From: Acidithiobacillus ferruginosus
GTDB taxonomy: Bacteria; Pseudomonadota; Gammaproteobacteria; Acidithiobacillales; Acidithiobacillaceae
Reading direction: 5' to 3'
Assembly (NCBI RefSeq): GCF_018854495.1
Contig: NZ_JABBDR010000073.1
Span: 47,654-111,653, forward strand
Length of the DNA stretch: 64,000 bases
In this document: positions 20,883-30,120 of the stretch, in pieces
Numbering within the stretch: position 1 is the stretch's first letter
Layout: each line of letters opens with the position of its first letter
Notes under the pieces: generated by a model
Database searches by the model: none
What the model was told of the DNA's origin: nothing
Seen by the model: only the letters and a program-made list of their open reading frames with translations
Program-made: the position numbers and the translations under genes

Positions 20883-21402
20883 GCGACTTTCTTTCCAGCG
20901 CTGCTGGCCGTTTCTGCTCGCAGTCCTTTCGGCCAGTGCCCTGGCCGCACCGGTTGCGGAGCAGGGACTGGGCAAGGGTCCGATTCAGATCAGTGCCGAT
21001 GCGCTGCATGGGGAAAATAAACCACAACAGCAGGCCGTCTATACCGGGAACGTGGTCATGACCCAGGGCGATGTGGTCGTACATGCCGATAAGCTCACCG
21101 TCGACGCGATTGCTGGCAAGGTGCGTCAGGCTACGGCGGTGGGGAACCCGGTCACCTTCACCATGTCCGCAGCGCAGCGCCACGGTTACGGTAACACCCT
21201 GGTCTACAAGCCTGGCAGCGGCGAAATCGTGCTCACGGGTAACGCCCATCTCTGGCAGAAAAAGAACGAGATCAGTGGGCAGCAGGTCACTTATTTCCTG
21301 CAGACTCAGCAAACCGCCGTCACCGCGGCACCCGGTCAGCGTGTGCAATCGATCTTTTATCCCGCTGCGGCGGGCCGCTCCGCTGGCGGTGGGAGGCCAT
21401 GA
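20854..21402 (+). CDS. lptA: LPS transport periplasmic protein LptA
   Basis: Bridges the periplasm in lipopolysaccharide transport. The 182-residue product has a signal peptide ending near ALAAPVAEQ and an OstA domain ([31 protein letters not shown]). The start lies inside lptC with GAGGTG upstream. It overlaps lptB by 4 bases. The C-terminal Gly/Arg-rich tail is not part of the fold. Confidence 0.94.
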   Translation: MRYAVRIFLKRLSFQRCWPFLLAVLSASALAAPVAEQGLGKGPIQISADALHGENKPQQQAVYTGNVVMTQGDVVVHADKLTVDAIAGKVRQATAVGNPVTFTMSAAQRHGYGNTLVYKPGSGEIVLTGNAHLWQKKNEISGQQVTYFLQTQQTAVTAAPGQRVQSIFYPAAAGRSAGGGRP

Positions 21403-22124
21403 GCGAACTGCTCCAGGCGCAATCGCTGTTCAAGTCGTACCGGCGGCGCGTCGTGGTGCGCGATGTCTCGGTACAGGTGGCCACTGGCGAAGTGGTGGGG
21501 CTGCTCGGCCCCAACGGGGCAGGCAAGACCACGACCTTTTACATGATGGTCGGGCTGGTGCGTCCCGATCGCGGTCATATTTTTTTGCAGCAGCGCGATA
21601 TTTCCGCGCTGCCCATGCATGAACGCGCCCGTATGGGTCTGGGTTATCTCCCTCAGGAGCCCTCCGTTTTCCGCCAGATGAGCGCCGCCGATAATGTCCT
21701 TGCGGTGCTGGAAACTCTGCCCCTGAGCCCGGTCGAGCGGCAGGAGCGTCAGGAACAACTGCTCAGTGAGTTACATCTTCATGCATTGCGTGACACGAAG
21801 GGACACAGCCTTTCGGGTGGTGAGCGGCGGCGTGTGGAAATCGCGCGGGCGCTGGCCATGAGTCCGCGTTTCATCCTGCTGGATGAACCATTTGCTGGTA
21901 TCGATCCTATTTCTGTGCTGGAAATTCAACGCCTGATTCGGGACCTCTGCGCGCGTGGCATCGGGGTTCTGATAACCGATCATAATGTGCGCGAGACGTT
22001 AGGCATTTGCGAGCGCGCCTATATACTGCATGATGGTAAAGTGCTGACGGCGGGCAGCCCGCAGGAAATCGTTAATGATCCCATGGTGCGGCAGGTTTAC
22101 CTGGGAGATCAGTTTCAAATCTGA
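21399..22124 (+). CDS. lptB: LPS export ABC transporter ATPase LptB
   Basis: Drives lipopolysaccharide extraction together with LptF and LptG, which are not in this window. The 241-residue product has Walker [12 protein letters not shown], signature [15 protein letters not shown], Walker [14 protein letters not shown] and the switch histidine in ITDHNVRE. Coupled to lptA by ATGA; rpoN follows after 12 bases. Confidence 0.97.
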   Translation: MSELLQAQSLFKSYRRRVVVRDVSVQVATGEVVGLLGPNGAGKTTTFYMMVGLVRPDRGHIFLQQRDISALPMHERARMGLGYLPQEPSVFRQMSAADNVLAVLETLPLSPVERQERQEQLLSELHLHALRDTKGHSLSGGERRRVEIARALAMSPRFILLDEPFAGIDPISVLEIQRLIRDLCARGIGVLITDHNVRETLGICERAYILHDGKVLTAGSPQEIVNDPMVRQVYLGDQFQI

Positions 22125-22136
22125 TTTTGGGATATT

Positions 22137-23564
22137 ATGAAACAAGGCTTAGAACTCAAGCTCGGCCAGCATCTGGCCATGACGCCGCAACTGCAACAGG
22201 CGATTCGTCTGCTGCAGTTGTCTACGGTCGATCTGCAGCAAGAGATCCAAGGCATGCTGGAGAGCAACCCGCTGCTTGATGAAGAAACAGGAGACGAAGG
22301 CGGTGGCGGGCCGACCCCGGAGACCGTTGAACTTCCTTCCGAAGAGCGCCAGTTGGATCTGGCGGCTGACAATATCCTGCCTGACGAGTTGCCGGTAGAC
22401 AGCCAGTGGGACGACATCTTCGACATGGGAACCTCGGGCTCCGGCAATGGTTCCGACGAGGAACTGCCGGATTTTGAATCGCGCAACAGCCGCACCCAGA
22501 GCCTGCAGGACTACCTCCGCTGGCAGGCCGACATGACGCACTTCACTGCTGACGAACGCAACATGGCGGAGTTGATCATCGACGCCATTGATGAGCGTGG
22601 TTATCTGGCAGACAGCCTGGAAGACCTCGCCGTCAATATGCATGTGCGGGAGGATGCGCTGCTGGCCGTGCTGCTCCGGGTGCAGGACTTCGACCCGCCG
22701 GGTGTTGGCGCGCGCGATCTCAGCGAGTGCCTCCTGCTGCAACTGAAGCAGATGGTGGAAAAAGATGACCCGCACGTGTTGCTGGCCCAGCGGATTGTGA
22801 AGGACCATCTGCAGGCTTTGGGCCGTCATGATTACCCGCGTTTGTGCGCGGTGCTGGGCGTGGATGAAGCGGCATTGCGTGCGGCGATGGCGCTGATTTC
22901 CGCACTGAATCCCAAGCCCGGTGAAGATGTGGGCACCGAGAGCACCGAGTATGTGATCCCCGATGTGATCGTGCGCTGGACCGGCACCCGCCTGCGCACC
23001 GATCTGAACCCCGAGGCCATGCCTAAATTACGCATCAATCGTCACTATGCCGACATGGCGGGTGGGAAGGACGCGGCGCATAAATACATCCAGGATCAGC
23101 TGAATGAAGCGCGCTGGTTTATCAAAAGCCTGCAAAGCCGCCAAGACACCATATTGAAGGTGGCGCGCGCGATTGTCGAACGGCAGAAGGATTTTTTTGC
23201 CAACGGGCCTGAATCCATGCGGCCCATGGTTTTGCGTCATATCGCCGACGCAGTGGAAATGCATGAGTCTACGGTGTCGCGGGTCACCAACCAGAAATAC
23301 ATGATTACACCCCGCGGCCTCTATGAGTTCAAATATTTTTTTTCCAGTCATGTTGGTACCGACAGCGGGGGCTCTGCGTCGGCCACTGCGATTCGCGCGT
23401 TGCTCATCAAGATGACGCAGGCGGAAGACGCACAACACCCCCTGAGCGATGCGGAAATTGCCCGGGTACTGGCCGATCAGGGCATTCAGATTGCGCGGCG
23501 AACGGTGGCCAAGTACCGCGAAGCGGCCAATGTCCCTCCGGCGAGCCAGCGCCGTCGTTTATGA
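22137..23564 (+). CDS. rpoN: RNA polymerase sigma-54 factor
   Basis: Directs polymerase to -24/-12 promoters and needs AAA+ activators. The 475-residue product has the Gln/Leu-rich activator region (residues 1-50), an acidic region, the core-binding and DNA-binding parts, and the RpoN box RRTVAKYREAANVP at the C-terminus. A matching activator (qseF type) is encoded at 39500-40876. The place between lptB and hpf is highly conserved. Confidence 0.97.
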   Translation: MKQGLELKLGQHLAMTPQLQQAIRLLQLSTVDLQQEIQGMLESNPLLDEETGDEGGGGPTPETVELPSEERQLDLAADNILPDELPVDSQWDDIFDMGTSGSGNGSDEELPDFESRNSRTQSLQDYLRWQADMTHFTADERNMAELIIDAIDERGYLADSLEDLAVNMHVREDALLAVLLRVQDFDPPGVGARDLSECLLLQLKQMVEKDDPHVLLAQRIVKDHLQALGRHDYPRLCAVLGVDEAALRAAMALISALNPKPGEDVGTESTEYVIPDVIVRWTGTRLRTDLNPEAMPKLRINRHYADMAGGKDAAHKYIQDQLNEARWFIKSLQSRQDTILKVARAIVERQKDFFANGPESMRPMVLRHIADAVEMHESTVSRVTNQKYMITPRGLYEFKYFFSSHVGTDSGGSASATAIRALLIKMTQAEDAQHPLSDAEIARVLADQGIQIARRTVAKYREAANVPPASQRRRL

Positions 23565-23667
23565 GGGCGTGGGGCCAGGGTTTTTTGCTGGCGCCGTTGG
23601 CGTTACACTGAAGCCGGGCCGCACCGTGGGATGCGGGTGCGTATTATCACTTGGATAGGAGAACGCC

Positions 23668-24009
23668 ATGCAGATTACCATTACCGGACAGCACCTGGAT
23701 TTGACGGATTCCATCAAAAACTATGCCGATGAAAAGATCGGGCGCCTCGGCCGTTACTTCGATCACGTCAGCAACGCTCAGGTGGTGCTGAAGCACCTCC
23801 CCCACGAAAAACTGAGCAATATCGTGGATATTACGGTCAATGCTCCGGGGCACGTCTTCCATGCGGAGGTACATGATGCCGATATGTACACGGCCATAGA
23901 CCTGGTGGCCGACAAGCTGGAGGCGCAGGTGCGCAGTTACAAGGAAAAACTGCAGGATCGTCGTAATGACCAACCCGCCGGTTTGGCGGCCATTGTTGAA
24001 GCCGACTGA
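23668..24009 (+). CDS. hpf: Ribosome hibernation promoting factor, short form
   Basis: The 113-residue product of the HPF/YfiA family binds the 30S decoding site in stationary phase. It begins MQITITGQHLDLTDSIKNYAD, the standard start, and carries the conserved KLERHF-like segment (KIGRLGRYFDHV). It lacks the long-form C-terminal dimerisation domain. Lies between rpoN and ptsN as in many proteobacteria. Confidence 0.95.
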   Translation: MQITITGQHLDLTDSIKNYADEKIGRLGRYFDHVSNAQVVLKHLPHEKLSNIVDITVNAPGHVFHAEVHDADMYTAIDLVADKLEAQVRSYKEKLQDRRNDQPAGLAAIVEAD

Positions 24010-24015
24010 GCCGTC

Positions 24016-24462
24016 ATGACGACTCTGCCTCTTGCTCCGGCAAATATTTGTATGGATCCGCCCGTGGCTGATGCCGGTGATGTGCTGCGGACGCTGGCGG
24101 GAATCCTGGCAGGGTCTACCGGGTTATCGGCCGAAATGATTGCCGTAGCCCTGCAGAACCGCGAAGCGCAGGGTTCGACCGGTATCGGGCACGGCGTGGC
24201 TTTGCCCCATGCACGTCTAGAGGGCGTGCAGCAGACAGCCATCGCCGCGTTGCGCACGGCGCAGGGTATCCCGTTCTCGGCGCCGGACGGGGTCGTCGTA
24301 CATCTCTTTATCGCAGTGGTGGTGCCCAAAGCGGCCGCGACTGCACATCTGGAGACACTTTCCGCGCTGGCCGCCCGCCTCGCCGTGGACGACGTGCGCG
24401 AGGGGCTGCTGAACGCCCGGAATTCCGCAGAGTTTTTTCGCTTGTTGACCAATCCTGTGTAA
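24016..24462 (+). CDS. ptsN: Nitrogen-type PTS EIIA component
   Basis: Regulatory EIIA of the fructose/nitrogen family, 148 residues. The phosphorylated histidine lies in GVALPHARLEG. The N-terminus is a little divergent. It sits 6 bases after hpf and upstream of hprK and rapZ. With enzyme I at 27138 and HPr at 26869 it would form a phosphorelay that regulates but does not import sugar. Confidence 0.9.
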   Translation: MTTLPLAPANICMDPPVADAGDVLRTLAGILAGSTGLSAEMIAVALQNREAQGSTGIGHGVALPHARLEGVQQTAIAALRTAQGIPFSAPDGVVVHLFIAVVVPKAAATAHLETLSALAARLAVDDVREGLLNARNSAEFFRLLTNPV

Positions 24463-24516
24463 TTGGTACCACCAATCAGACTGCGGGCAGCCGTGAGTGC
24501 CAGGTAAGGCGGGGAT

Positions 24517-25449
24517 ATGGAACGACAAATCAGCCTGCGTCGGCTCTGTGAGGATCTGCGCGGCGAACTGCAATGGCAATGTCTGTGCCAACCGGGTGAA
24601 GATGATCACCTCGGCGGCGATCTGCTGGCGGAAGACGATGCGGGCGGGGCGGCACTGGTCGGGTTTTTCAATTTTATCCGACCCTACCCAGTACAGATCG
24701 CCGGGGATTGTGAGCTGGCCTATCTGCGCGCCCATCCGCAGGCCATGGAGCAGTTTTTGTCCCCCAAGCTGCGTCTGCTCATTATTTGTGAGGGCCAGAC
24801 GCTGGAGGAGCATTTTCATAGCGATCTGAACGCCCGCCATATCGCGACGATGACGACGCCTGCGGCCGCCAAGGGGGTGCTGGCACGGGTGCAACACTAC
24901 CTGCATCGGGAGTTGGCGCCCCGCCAGCAGGTGCATGGCGTGCTGGTCGATGTGCTCGGGGTCGGACTGCTTTTGCAGGGCGAGGTGGGAATTGGCAAGA
25001 GCGAGTTGGCGCTGGAACTGGTGAGCCGTGGTCATCGCCTGGTGGCCGACGATAGCGTGCTTTGTCTCCGAGAAGCCCCGAATATCCTGACGGGGCACTG
25101 TCCGGCGGCGCTGCAGAATTTCCTGGAAGTGCGTGGTTTGGGCATCGTCAATATTCGTGAGTTCTTCGGTGCCGCCGCCATTGTGCGCTCCAAACGTATT
25201 CGGCTGGTTGTCGAAATCCGGGATATGAGCGATACGGAAATGGCGAATATCGATCGTCTACAGGGTAAGGTGGATCACCTGGATATTCTTGGAATTCAGT
25301 TGCCGCGTTTGTGCCTGCCGGTTTCTGCGGTGCGCAATCTGGCGGTGCTGGTCGAAGCGGCGGCACGCAGTCAGTACGTGAAGGAGTCCGGCGGCGATAT
25401 GCTGGCGGACTTCGAGGCGCAGGTACTGCAGAGTGTCGGAGAAGAATGA
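24517..25449 (+). CDS. hprK: HPr kinase/phosphorylase
   Basis: Phosphorylates HPr on a serine and removes the phosphate. The 310-residue product has Walker A GEVGIGKSELALEL at about residue 150 and the family signature EVRGLGIVNIREFFG. Gammaproteobacteria such as Escherichia coli lack it. Here it stands in a cluster with rapZ, EIIA-Man, HPr and enzyme I, the layout known from many alpha-, beta- and other proteobacteria. Confidence 0.95.
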   Translation: MERQISLRRLCEDLRGELQWQCLCQPGEDDHLGGDLLAEDDAGGAALVGFFNFIRPYPVQIAGDCELAYLRAHPQAMEQFLSPKLRLLIICEGQTLEEHFHSDLNARHIATMTTPAAAKGVLARVQHYLHRELAPRQQVHGVLVDVLGVGLLLQGEVGIGKSELALELVSRGHRLVADDSVLCLREAPNILTGHCPAALQNFLEVRGLGIVNIREFFGAAAIVRSKRIRLVVEIRDMSDTEMANIDRLQGKVDHLDILGIQLPRLCLPVSAVRNLAVLVEAAARSQYVKESGGDMLADFEAQVLQSVGEE

Positions 25450-26348
25450 TGGCGGAGCGGGACTTTATCATCGTCAGCGGCCTGTCCGGTTCAGGAAAAT
25501 CCACGGTTCTGCAGGCCCTGGAGGACCAAGGCTATTATTGCGTCGATAATCTGCCGGCCACCTTGCTGGTGGATTTCGGAGCCCAACTGGCGCGGCGGGA
25601 CGCCAGTTCCATGCTCGCAGCGGTGAGTATCGACGTGCGCAACCGCGAGTTTCTCGCGGCTCTGCCACAAGCACTGGCTGATCTGCGCGAGCGTTACGCT
25701 CTGCGCCCGCGCATCCTTTTCCTGGAAGCGGATGATGGTACGTTGCTACGCCGTTTCAGTGAAACCCGCCGTCGTCATCCTCTCACCGATGATCTCGCGA
25801 CAGCCTTGGGCGAATCGCTGCTCACGGTGTTGCGGCGTGAACGCGAGATGGTCCAACCCCTTGCCGATGTCGCGGATAAACGCCTCGATACCTCCCAGAT
25901 CAACACTCACCAGTTGCGTTTGCGGGTGCAGGCATGGAGTCTGGCGTCACGCCATTACAGCGGGCTGGTTTTGCTGTTGCAGTCTTTTGCCTTCAAGAAA
26001 GGGCTTCCCCTGGATTCCGATTTTGTTTTTGATCTGCGCGCGCTGCCCAATCCACATTACGATCCCGAACTCCGGGCCCTGACCGGTCGTGATGCGCCGG
26101 TGCGGGATTTCCTGGAAAAATCTCCCGAAGTGGCCCGCTCCTTCGTCTCCTTGCGCACTTTCCTGCAGACGTGGCTGGCGCCTTTTGCACAGGAGCACCG
26201 TAACTACGTAACCGTTTCTCTGGGTTGTACCGGGGGACAGCACCGCAGCGTATATATGGTGGAGGCGTTGGCGCGACTGCTGGCCGGAGAAGGGCAGCGC
26301 GTCCTGATCCAGCATCGGGAACTGGGCATTACGGAGACGCTGACATGA
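25449..26348 (+). CDS. rapZ: RNase adapter protein RapZ
   Basis: P-loop protein that binds RNA and, in enterics, steers RNase E against the GlmZ sRNA. The 299-residue product has Walker A GLSGSGKST at the N-terminus and the C-terminal RNA-binding CTGGQHRSVYMVE. The start is ATG 25449; an ATG 3 bases earlier also fits. It overlaps the hprK stop by one base and the next gene by 4. Partner sRNAs were not identified here. Confidence 0.94.
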   Translation: MAERDFIIVSGLSGSGKSTVLQALEDQGYYCVDNLPATLLVDFGAQLARRDASSMLAAVSIDVRNREFLAALPQALADLRERYALRPRILFLEADDGTLLRRFSETRRRHPLTDDLATALGESLLTVLRREREMVQPLADVADKRLDTSQINTHQLRLRVQAWSLASRHYSGLVLLLQSFAFKKGLPLDSDFVFDLRALPNPHYDPELRALTGRDAPVRDFLEKSPEVARSFVSLRTFLQTWLAPFAQEHRNYVTVSLGCTGGQHRSVYMVEALARLLAGEGQRVLIQHRELGITETLT

Positions 26349-26761
26349 TTACCATCGTGCTCCTGACCCATGCCGGTATGGGCGAGGCCTTTGCAACCGC
26401 GCTTCGACACATTTTCGGTACCATGCCACCGGGGCTGGAGGTACTGGAAATCCTGTCTGATCAGCCGCCTGAGGAAGGTCGGCGACGCTTGTGGGGCTTG
26501 CTGGAGAAAATGCCCGAGGGCGATGCCATGCTGATTTTGAATGATCTTTACGGAGCCACTCCCGCCAACCTCATTCCGGCCATTCTCCCGGAAGATCGGG
26601 TGGCGGCCGTGAGCGGCCTTAATCTCGCCATGCTGCTGCGTGCCTTGTCACGGCGCAGTGAAGGTTTGGATGCAGCGCGCCAGGGCGCCCTGGAGGGTGG
26701 GGTCCGGGGTGTCATCGATATCCTTGCGCGCCGGAATACACCAGAATTGCGGGAGGGCTGA
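26345..26761 (+). CDS. PTS EIIA component, mannose type
   Basis: Cytoplasmic phosphocarrier of 138 residues. The likely phosphohistidine is in VLLTHAGMGEAF near the N-terminus; LNDLYGATPANL is a family block. No EIIB, EIIC or EIID gene is present, so transport is unlikely and a regulatory role is inferred. ATGA overlap with rapZ. Confidence 0.9.
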   Translation: MITIVLLTHAGMGEAFATALRHIFGTMPPGLEVLEILSDQPPEEGRRRLWGLLEKMPEGDAMLILNDLYGATPANLIPAILPEDRVAAVSGLNLAMLLRALSRRSEGLDAARQGALEGGVRGVIDILARRNTPELREG

Positions 26762-26807
26762 GTGTCCATCTGCGGCAACGGCCTTGTGGTCCGGACCGGC
26801 GTCGCGC

Positions 26808-26826
26808 GCTACGCTTTCAGCGTAGC
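26808..26826 (+). terminator. Hairpin between the EIIA and HPr genes, attenuator-like
   Basis: An 8-bp perfect stem (GCTACGCT / AGCGTAGC) with a 3-base loop is followed by a T-enriched stretch (cgctttgttttcg). It lies in the 107-base gap before the HPr start. The U-run is broken, so it is a weak terminator or an mRNA processing or attenuation site. Confidence 0.4.
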
Positions 26827-26868
26827 CGCTTTGTTTTCGTTAACCGAGGGAAGGAAGGCGGGGGGCCT

Positions 26869-27141
26869 GTGACACTGCGAGTAGACTATCCTATTATCAA
26901 TCGGCTCGGTCTGCATGCGCGGCCATCGGCTAAATTCGTCAGCCTTTCGGCACGTTGTCCCTGCGCGGTCTGGCTGGAGCGGGATGGCCAGAGAGTCAAT
27001 GGTAAGAGCATCATGGGGCTGATGACCCTTGCCGCCGCACAGGGGACCATTCTGACCTTGGAAACCGATGGTGAGGGAGAACAGGCCTGTGCCGATGCCC
27101 TGCTTGCCCTCGCCGCGGATCGTTTTGGTGAAGAATCATGA
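26869..27141 (+). CDS. ptsH: Phosphocarrier protein HPr
   Basis: The 90-residue product has the enzyme I site histidine in GLHARPSAKFV and the HprK target serine in NGKSIMGLMTL, so both phosphorylation modes are possible. The start is a GTG at 26869 behind AAGGAAGG. It overlaps ptsI by 4 bases. Confidence 0.93.
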   Translation: MTLRVDYPIINRLGLHARPSAKFVSLSARCPCAVWLERDGQRVNGKSIMGLMTLAAAQGTILTLETDGEGEQACADALLALAADRFGEES

Positions 27142-28850
27142 GCTTTGAACTGGCGGGGGTTGGTGCCTCCGGAGGCATCGCCATCGGTACGGCGCTGGTG
27201 CTCGAGCCCACCACCCTCGATATTCCCGAGCACCTGTTGCTGCCTGAGGCCATAGAGCCGGAAATGTTGCGCCTCCGCGCCGCCCTGAGCAGCGCCCGGG
27301 ACGAGTTGCTGGCGGTGCGCGACGCCATCCCGGGTGACGCCCCGCAGGACACCCGCCTTTTTATCGATGCGCATCTTCTGATGCTGGACGATCCCGCCCT
27401 GCGCGAACGACCCCTGCGCTCCATCCGAGATGAACATCGCAACGCCGCCTGGGCCATTCAACTGGAGCGAGAGCGGCTGCTGGAGATTTTTGACCGCATG
27501 GAAGATCCTTACCTGCGTGCCAAGCGGGAGGATATCATCCAGGTAACCAACCGGGTTTTACGCTATCTGATCGGCGTAAAGACACCCATCCTGCAGAGCG
27601 CCGAAGGGCGGATCATCATCGCGGAAGATCTGACGCCCGCCGATACGGTGTTGATGAAGAAAGACAAGGTGCTTGCCTGGGTAACCGACTTCGGTGCGGC
27701 AAACTCCCATTCCGCCATCCTTGCCCGCAGTCTTGGCCTGCCGGCGGTGGTGGGTACGCACTCGGCGACGCGCCTGCTGCGCAGTGGCGACGTGGTGATC
27801 GTCGATGGCGATCAGGGTATCCTGGTGGTTGCGCCGGACGCCCTGATTTTGCGGCAGTATCAGGCTTTGCAGGAACAGCGGCAGCGGCGCCGGCGGCTGC
27901 TGGAGGAGCAGCGCGATCTGCCCGCCATAACCGCGGATGGGGTGTTCATCCATCTGCGCGCCAATATCGAGTTACCGGATGATACGGATATGGTGCGGCG
28001 CATCAATGCGGATGGTGTGGGCCTTTACCGCAGCGAGTTTCTCTTCATGAATCGTCCGGACATCCCGAATGAGGAGGAGCAGTTCCTTGCCTTTGCCCGG
28101 GTAGTCGAACAGATGGAAGGTGCGCCGGTGACCATCCGCTCTCTCGACATCGGTGCCGACAAGGGGCTGCGTAGTGACGATGCGGGAGTCCACGCCGCGC
28201 TCAATCCGGCTCTGGGCTTGCGCGGACTGCGGTTTTGTCTGCGGCGCCCGGAATGGTTTCGCCCGCATCTGCGCGCCATTCTTCGCGCCTCGGCGCTGGG
28301 ACCGGTGCGGCTCATGCTGCCCATGCTCAGCAGCATGGGACAATTGCTGCAGACCCGGGCGCTGGTCAGCGAGTTGCAGGCCGAATTGCGCACCGAAGGG
28401 CACGCCTGTGATGAGGAGATGCCGCTGGGTATCATGGTGGAGGTGCCGGCGGTGGCGATGGCTGCGCACTATTTTGCCGGGCAGGCCGATTTTTTTTCCA
28501 TCGGCACCAATGATCTGATTCAGTACGCGTTGGCAGTGGATCGCGGCGATGACGACGTCAACGATCTTTTCGACCCGTTGCACGCTGGTGTGCTGGCGAT
28601 GATTCAGTACACCATCGCCGCCGGTCACGCCCGGGGTATCCCCGTAGCGATGTGTGGTGAAATGGCGGCAAACCCTGCCTTTACCGTATTGCTGCTGGGT
28701 TTGGGCTTGCGTGAATTCAGCATGTATCCCGGCGCCATTCCCGAAGTCAAGGAGGTGATCCGACAGACGACCATCGCGGATGCCGAAGTCCTGGCCGCAC
28801 GCGCGCTTTCCGGGGAGTGGCCGGTGTCGATAGGGGCCAGACATAGCTAG
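27138..28850 (+). CDS. ptsI: PTS enzyme I (phosphoenolpyruvate-protein phosphotransferase)
   Basis: Takes phosphate from phosphoenolpyruvate and gives it to HPr. The 570-residue length is normal. The active histidine lies in AANSHSAILARSLGLPAVVG. The PEP-binding barrel follows, with LYRSEFLFMNR and SIGTNDLIQYALAVDRGDD. Last gene of the PTS group. Confidence 0.96.
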   Translation: MSFELAGVGASGGIAIGTALVLEPTTLDIPEHLLLPEAIEPEMLRLRAALSSARDELLAVRDAIPGDAPQDTRLFIDAHLLMLDDPALRERPLRSIRDEHRNAAWAIQLERERLLEIFDRMEDPYLRAKREDIIQVTNRVLRYLIGVKTPILQSAEGRIIIAEDLTPADTVLMKKDKVLAWVTDFGAANSHSAILARSLGLPAVVGTHSATRLLRSGDVVIVDGDQGILVVAPDALILRQYQALQEQRQRRRRLLEEQRDLPAITADGVFIHLRANIELPDDTDMVRRINADGVGLYRSEFLFMNRPDIPNEEEQFLAFARVVEQMEGAPVTIRSLDIGADKGLRSDDAGVHAALNPALGLRGLRFCLRRPEWFRPHLRAILRASALGPVRLMLPMLSSMGQLLQTRALVSELQAELRTEGHACDEEMPLGIMVEVPAVAMAAHYFAGQADFFSIGTNDLIQYALAVDRGDDDVNDLFDPLHAGVLAMIQYTIAAGHARGIPVAMCGEMAANPAFTVLLLGLGLREFSMYPGAIPEVKEVIRQTTIADAEVLAARALSGEWPVSIGARHS

Positions 28851-28878
28851 GCCGACCTTGCACCGGAGGATGACGGCG

Positions 28879-30120
28879 GTGTTCATTCTGCTGATGCTCG
28901 TCGTCCTGGGTGGGGTGCTTTTCTGGTTCGCGGGTGGTCCGCGCTACGCTGTCGAGGAGTTTTTGGCGGGGCGCCTGCAGCAACCGGTGTCTCTTGCCGC
29001 CAATCCTGGATGGCATTGGGGAAAGCAGGAACTGCGGATCACGTTGTCGGGCCTGCGCCTTGGCCCGGCGGATCGCCCCCTGTTCAGCGCAAGCCGGATC
29101 ACCGTTGCGTTGCCCTGGCGTGCCCTCCTGCACGGGCGGGTGCAGTTGCAGCGGATCGAGTTGGATACACCCGTATTGGACGCGCCCTGGAACGGCGCCG
29201 CCAAGGCGAGCGGTGCCGCGCTCTCCCTGCCGGGCAGGATGGTGGTGCGCAATGGCACGCTACGCTGGTCCGGTGTAGCGGGACATACCCTGTCTTTGAC
29301 CGCTGTGCATGGCCAGGTACTGGCAGACGGGCCCAGCCGGTTGGTCGGTGACTGGCACTGGCGCGATAAAGCGGGACGCTGGCATTTTGCGGCCGGGATG
29401 ACGTCCGCACCGACGTTGCAGGCGCGCCGCATTTCTTTGCGCGTGGGTACAGCCCGTGATCCAACGCTGATACAGGTGGGCATTCCGATATTCCAGAGCG
29501 TCTCGGGCGAGCTGGTTCTGCCGACGTTGCGCGCCCACTGGCAGGAGCAGAAGCAAGGCGGGGCGCGGCTGGATGTGCAGGCGTTGCATCTGAATATGGC
29601 GCAAGGCCGGCTCGCGGTGCAGCAAGGTGCGCTGACCGTGGGGAATGACCTGGCGCTCCAGGTCCGCGCGGTGGCCCTTGACTGGAAGAAGTTGCAGGGC
29701 CACCTGGCCTATCAGGTGGCCATCCGGCACTTGTCCCGGATGGCCACGCGCTGCGGGCTGTCCCTGCCGAAGTTGACAGATCCTGGTGCGTTGCAGCGAT
29801 TGACGTCGAGCGGCACCATCCGGCTGGATAACCCCCACTTTCAGTGGACCGTCGCCCAGGGCGATCTGGACAGCAGCACCTGGACGGGCACGATATCCGG
29901 AACCTGGAAACCGCTGGCGATTCAGGTCAACCTGAGCGTGGCGCAACTCAATCTGGGTCATTACCTGCCCGCTCCCCGGCCGGGCAAGGCAGCGATCTTG
30001 CCGGCGTTGCCGCAACAGTGGCCGGTAACCGGCGAAGTCCGCATCGCCCAACTGCGCTGGGGAAAGTTCAGCGCCCAAAATCTGGTCATCCGCAGTGCCG
30101 CCTCGGCGGCGCAGCCGTGA
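28879..30120 (+). CDS. AsmA-like / large periplasmic beta-rich protein
   Basis: A single N-terminal membrane helix (ILLMLVVLGGVLFWF) is followed by about 390 residues of beta-rich sequence with repeated LDxPxL and LxLGxGLRLxxxx patterns such as LSGLRLGPADRPLFSASRI, typical of AsmA/YhdP relatives. The start is uncertain: GTG 28879 lies 9 bases after GGAGG, while ATG 28870 and TTG 28858 are in frame. Probably anchored in the inner membrane and involved in envelope lipid homeostasis; this is inferred from family only. Confidence 0.7.
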   Translation: MFILLMLVVLGGVLFWFAGGPRYAVEEFLAGRLQQPVSLAANPGWHWGKQELRITLSGLRLGPADRPLFSASRITVALPWRALLHGRVQLQRIELDTPVLDAPWNGAAKASGAALSLPGRMVVRNGTLRWSGVAGHTLSLTAVHGQVLADGPSRLVGDWHWRDKAGRWHFAAGMTSAPTLQARRISLRVGTARDPTLIQVGIPIFQSVSGELVLPTLRAHWQEQKQGGARLDVQALHLNMAQGRLAVQQGALTVGNDLALQVRAVALDWKKLQGHLAYQVAIRHLSRMATRCGLSLPKLTDPGALQRLTSSGTIRLDNPHFQWTVAQGDLDSSTWTGTISGTWKPLAIQVNLSVAQLNLGHYLPAPRPGKAAILPALPQQWPVTGEVRIAQLRWGKFSAQNLVIRSAASAAQP

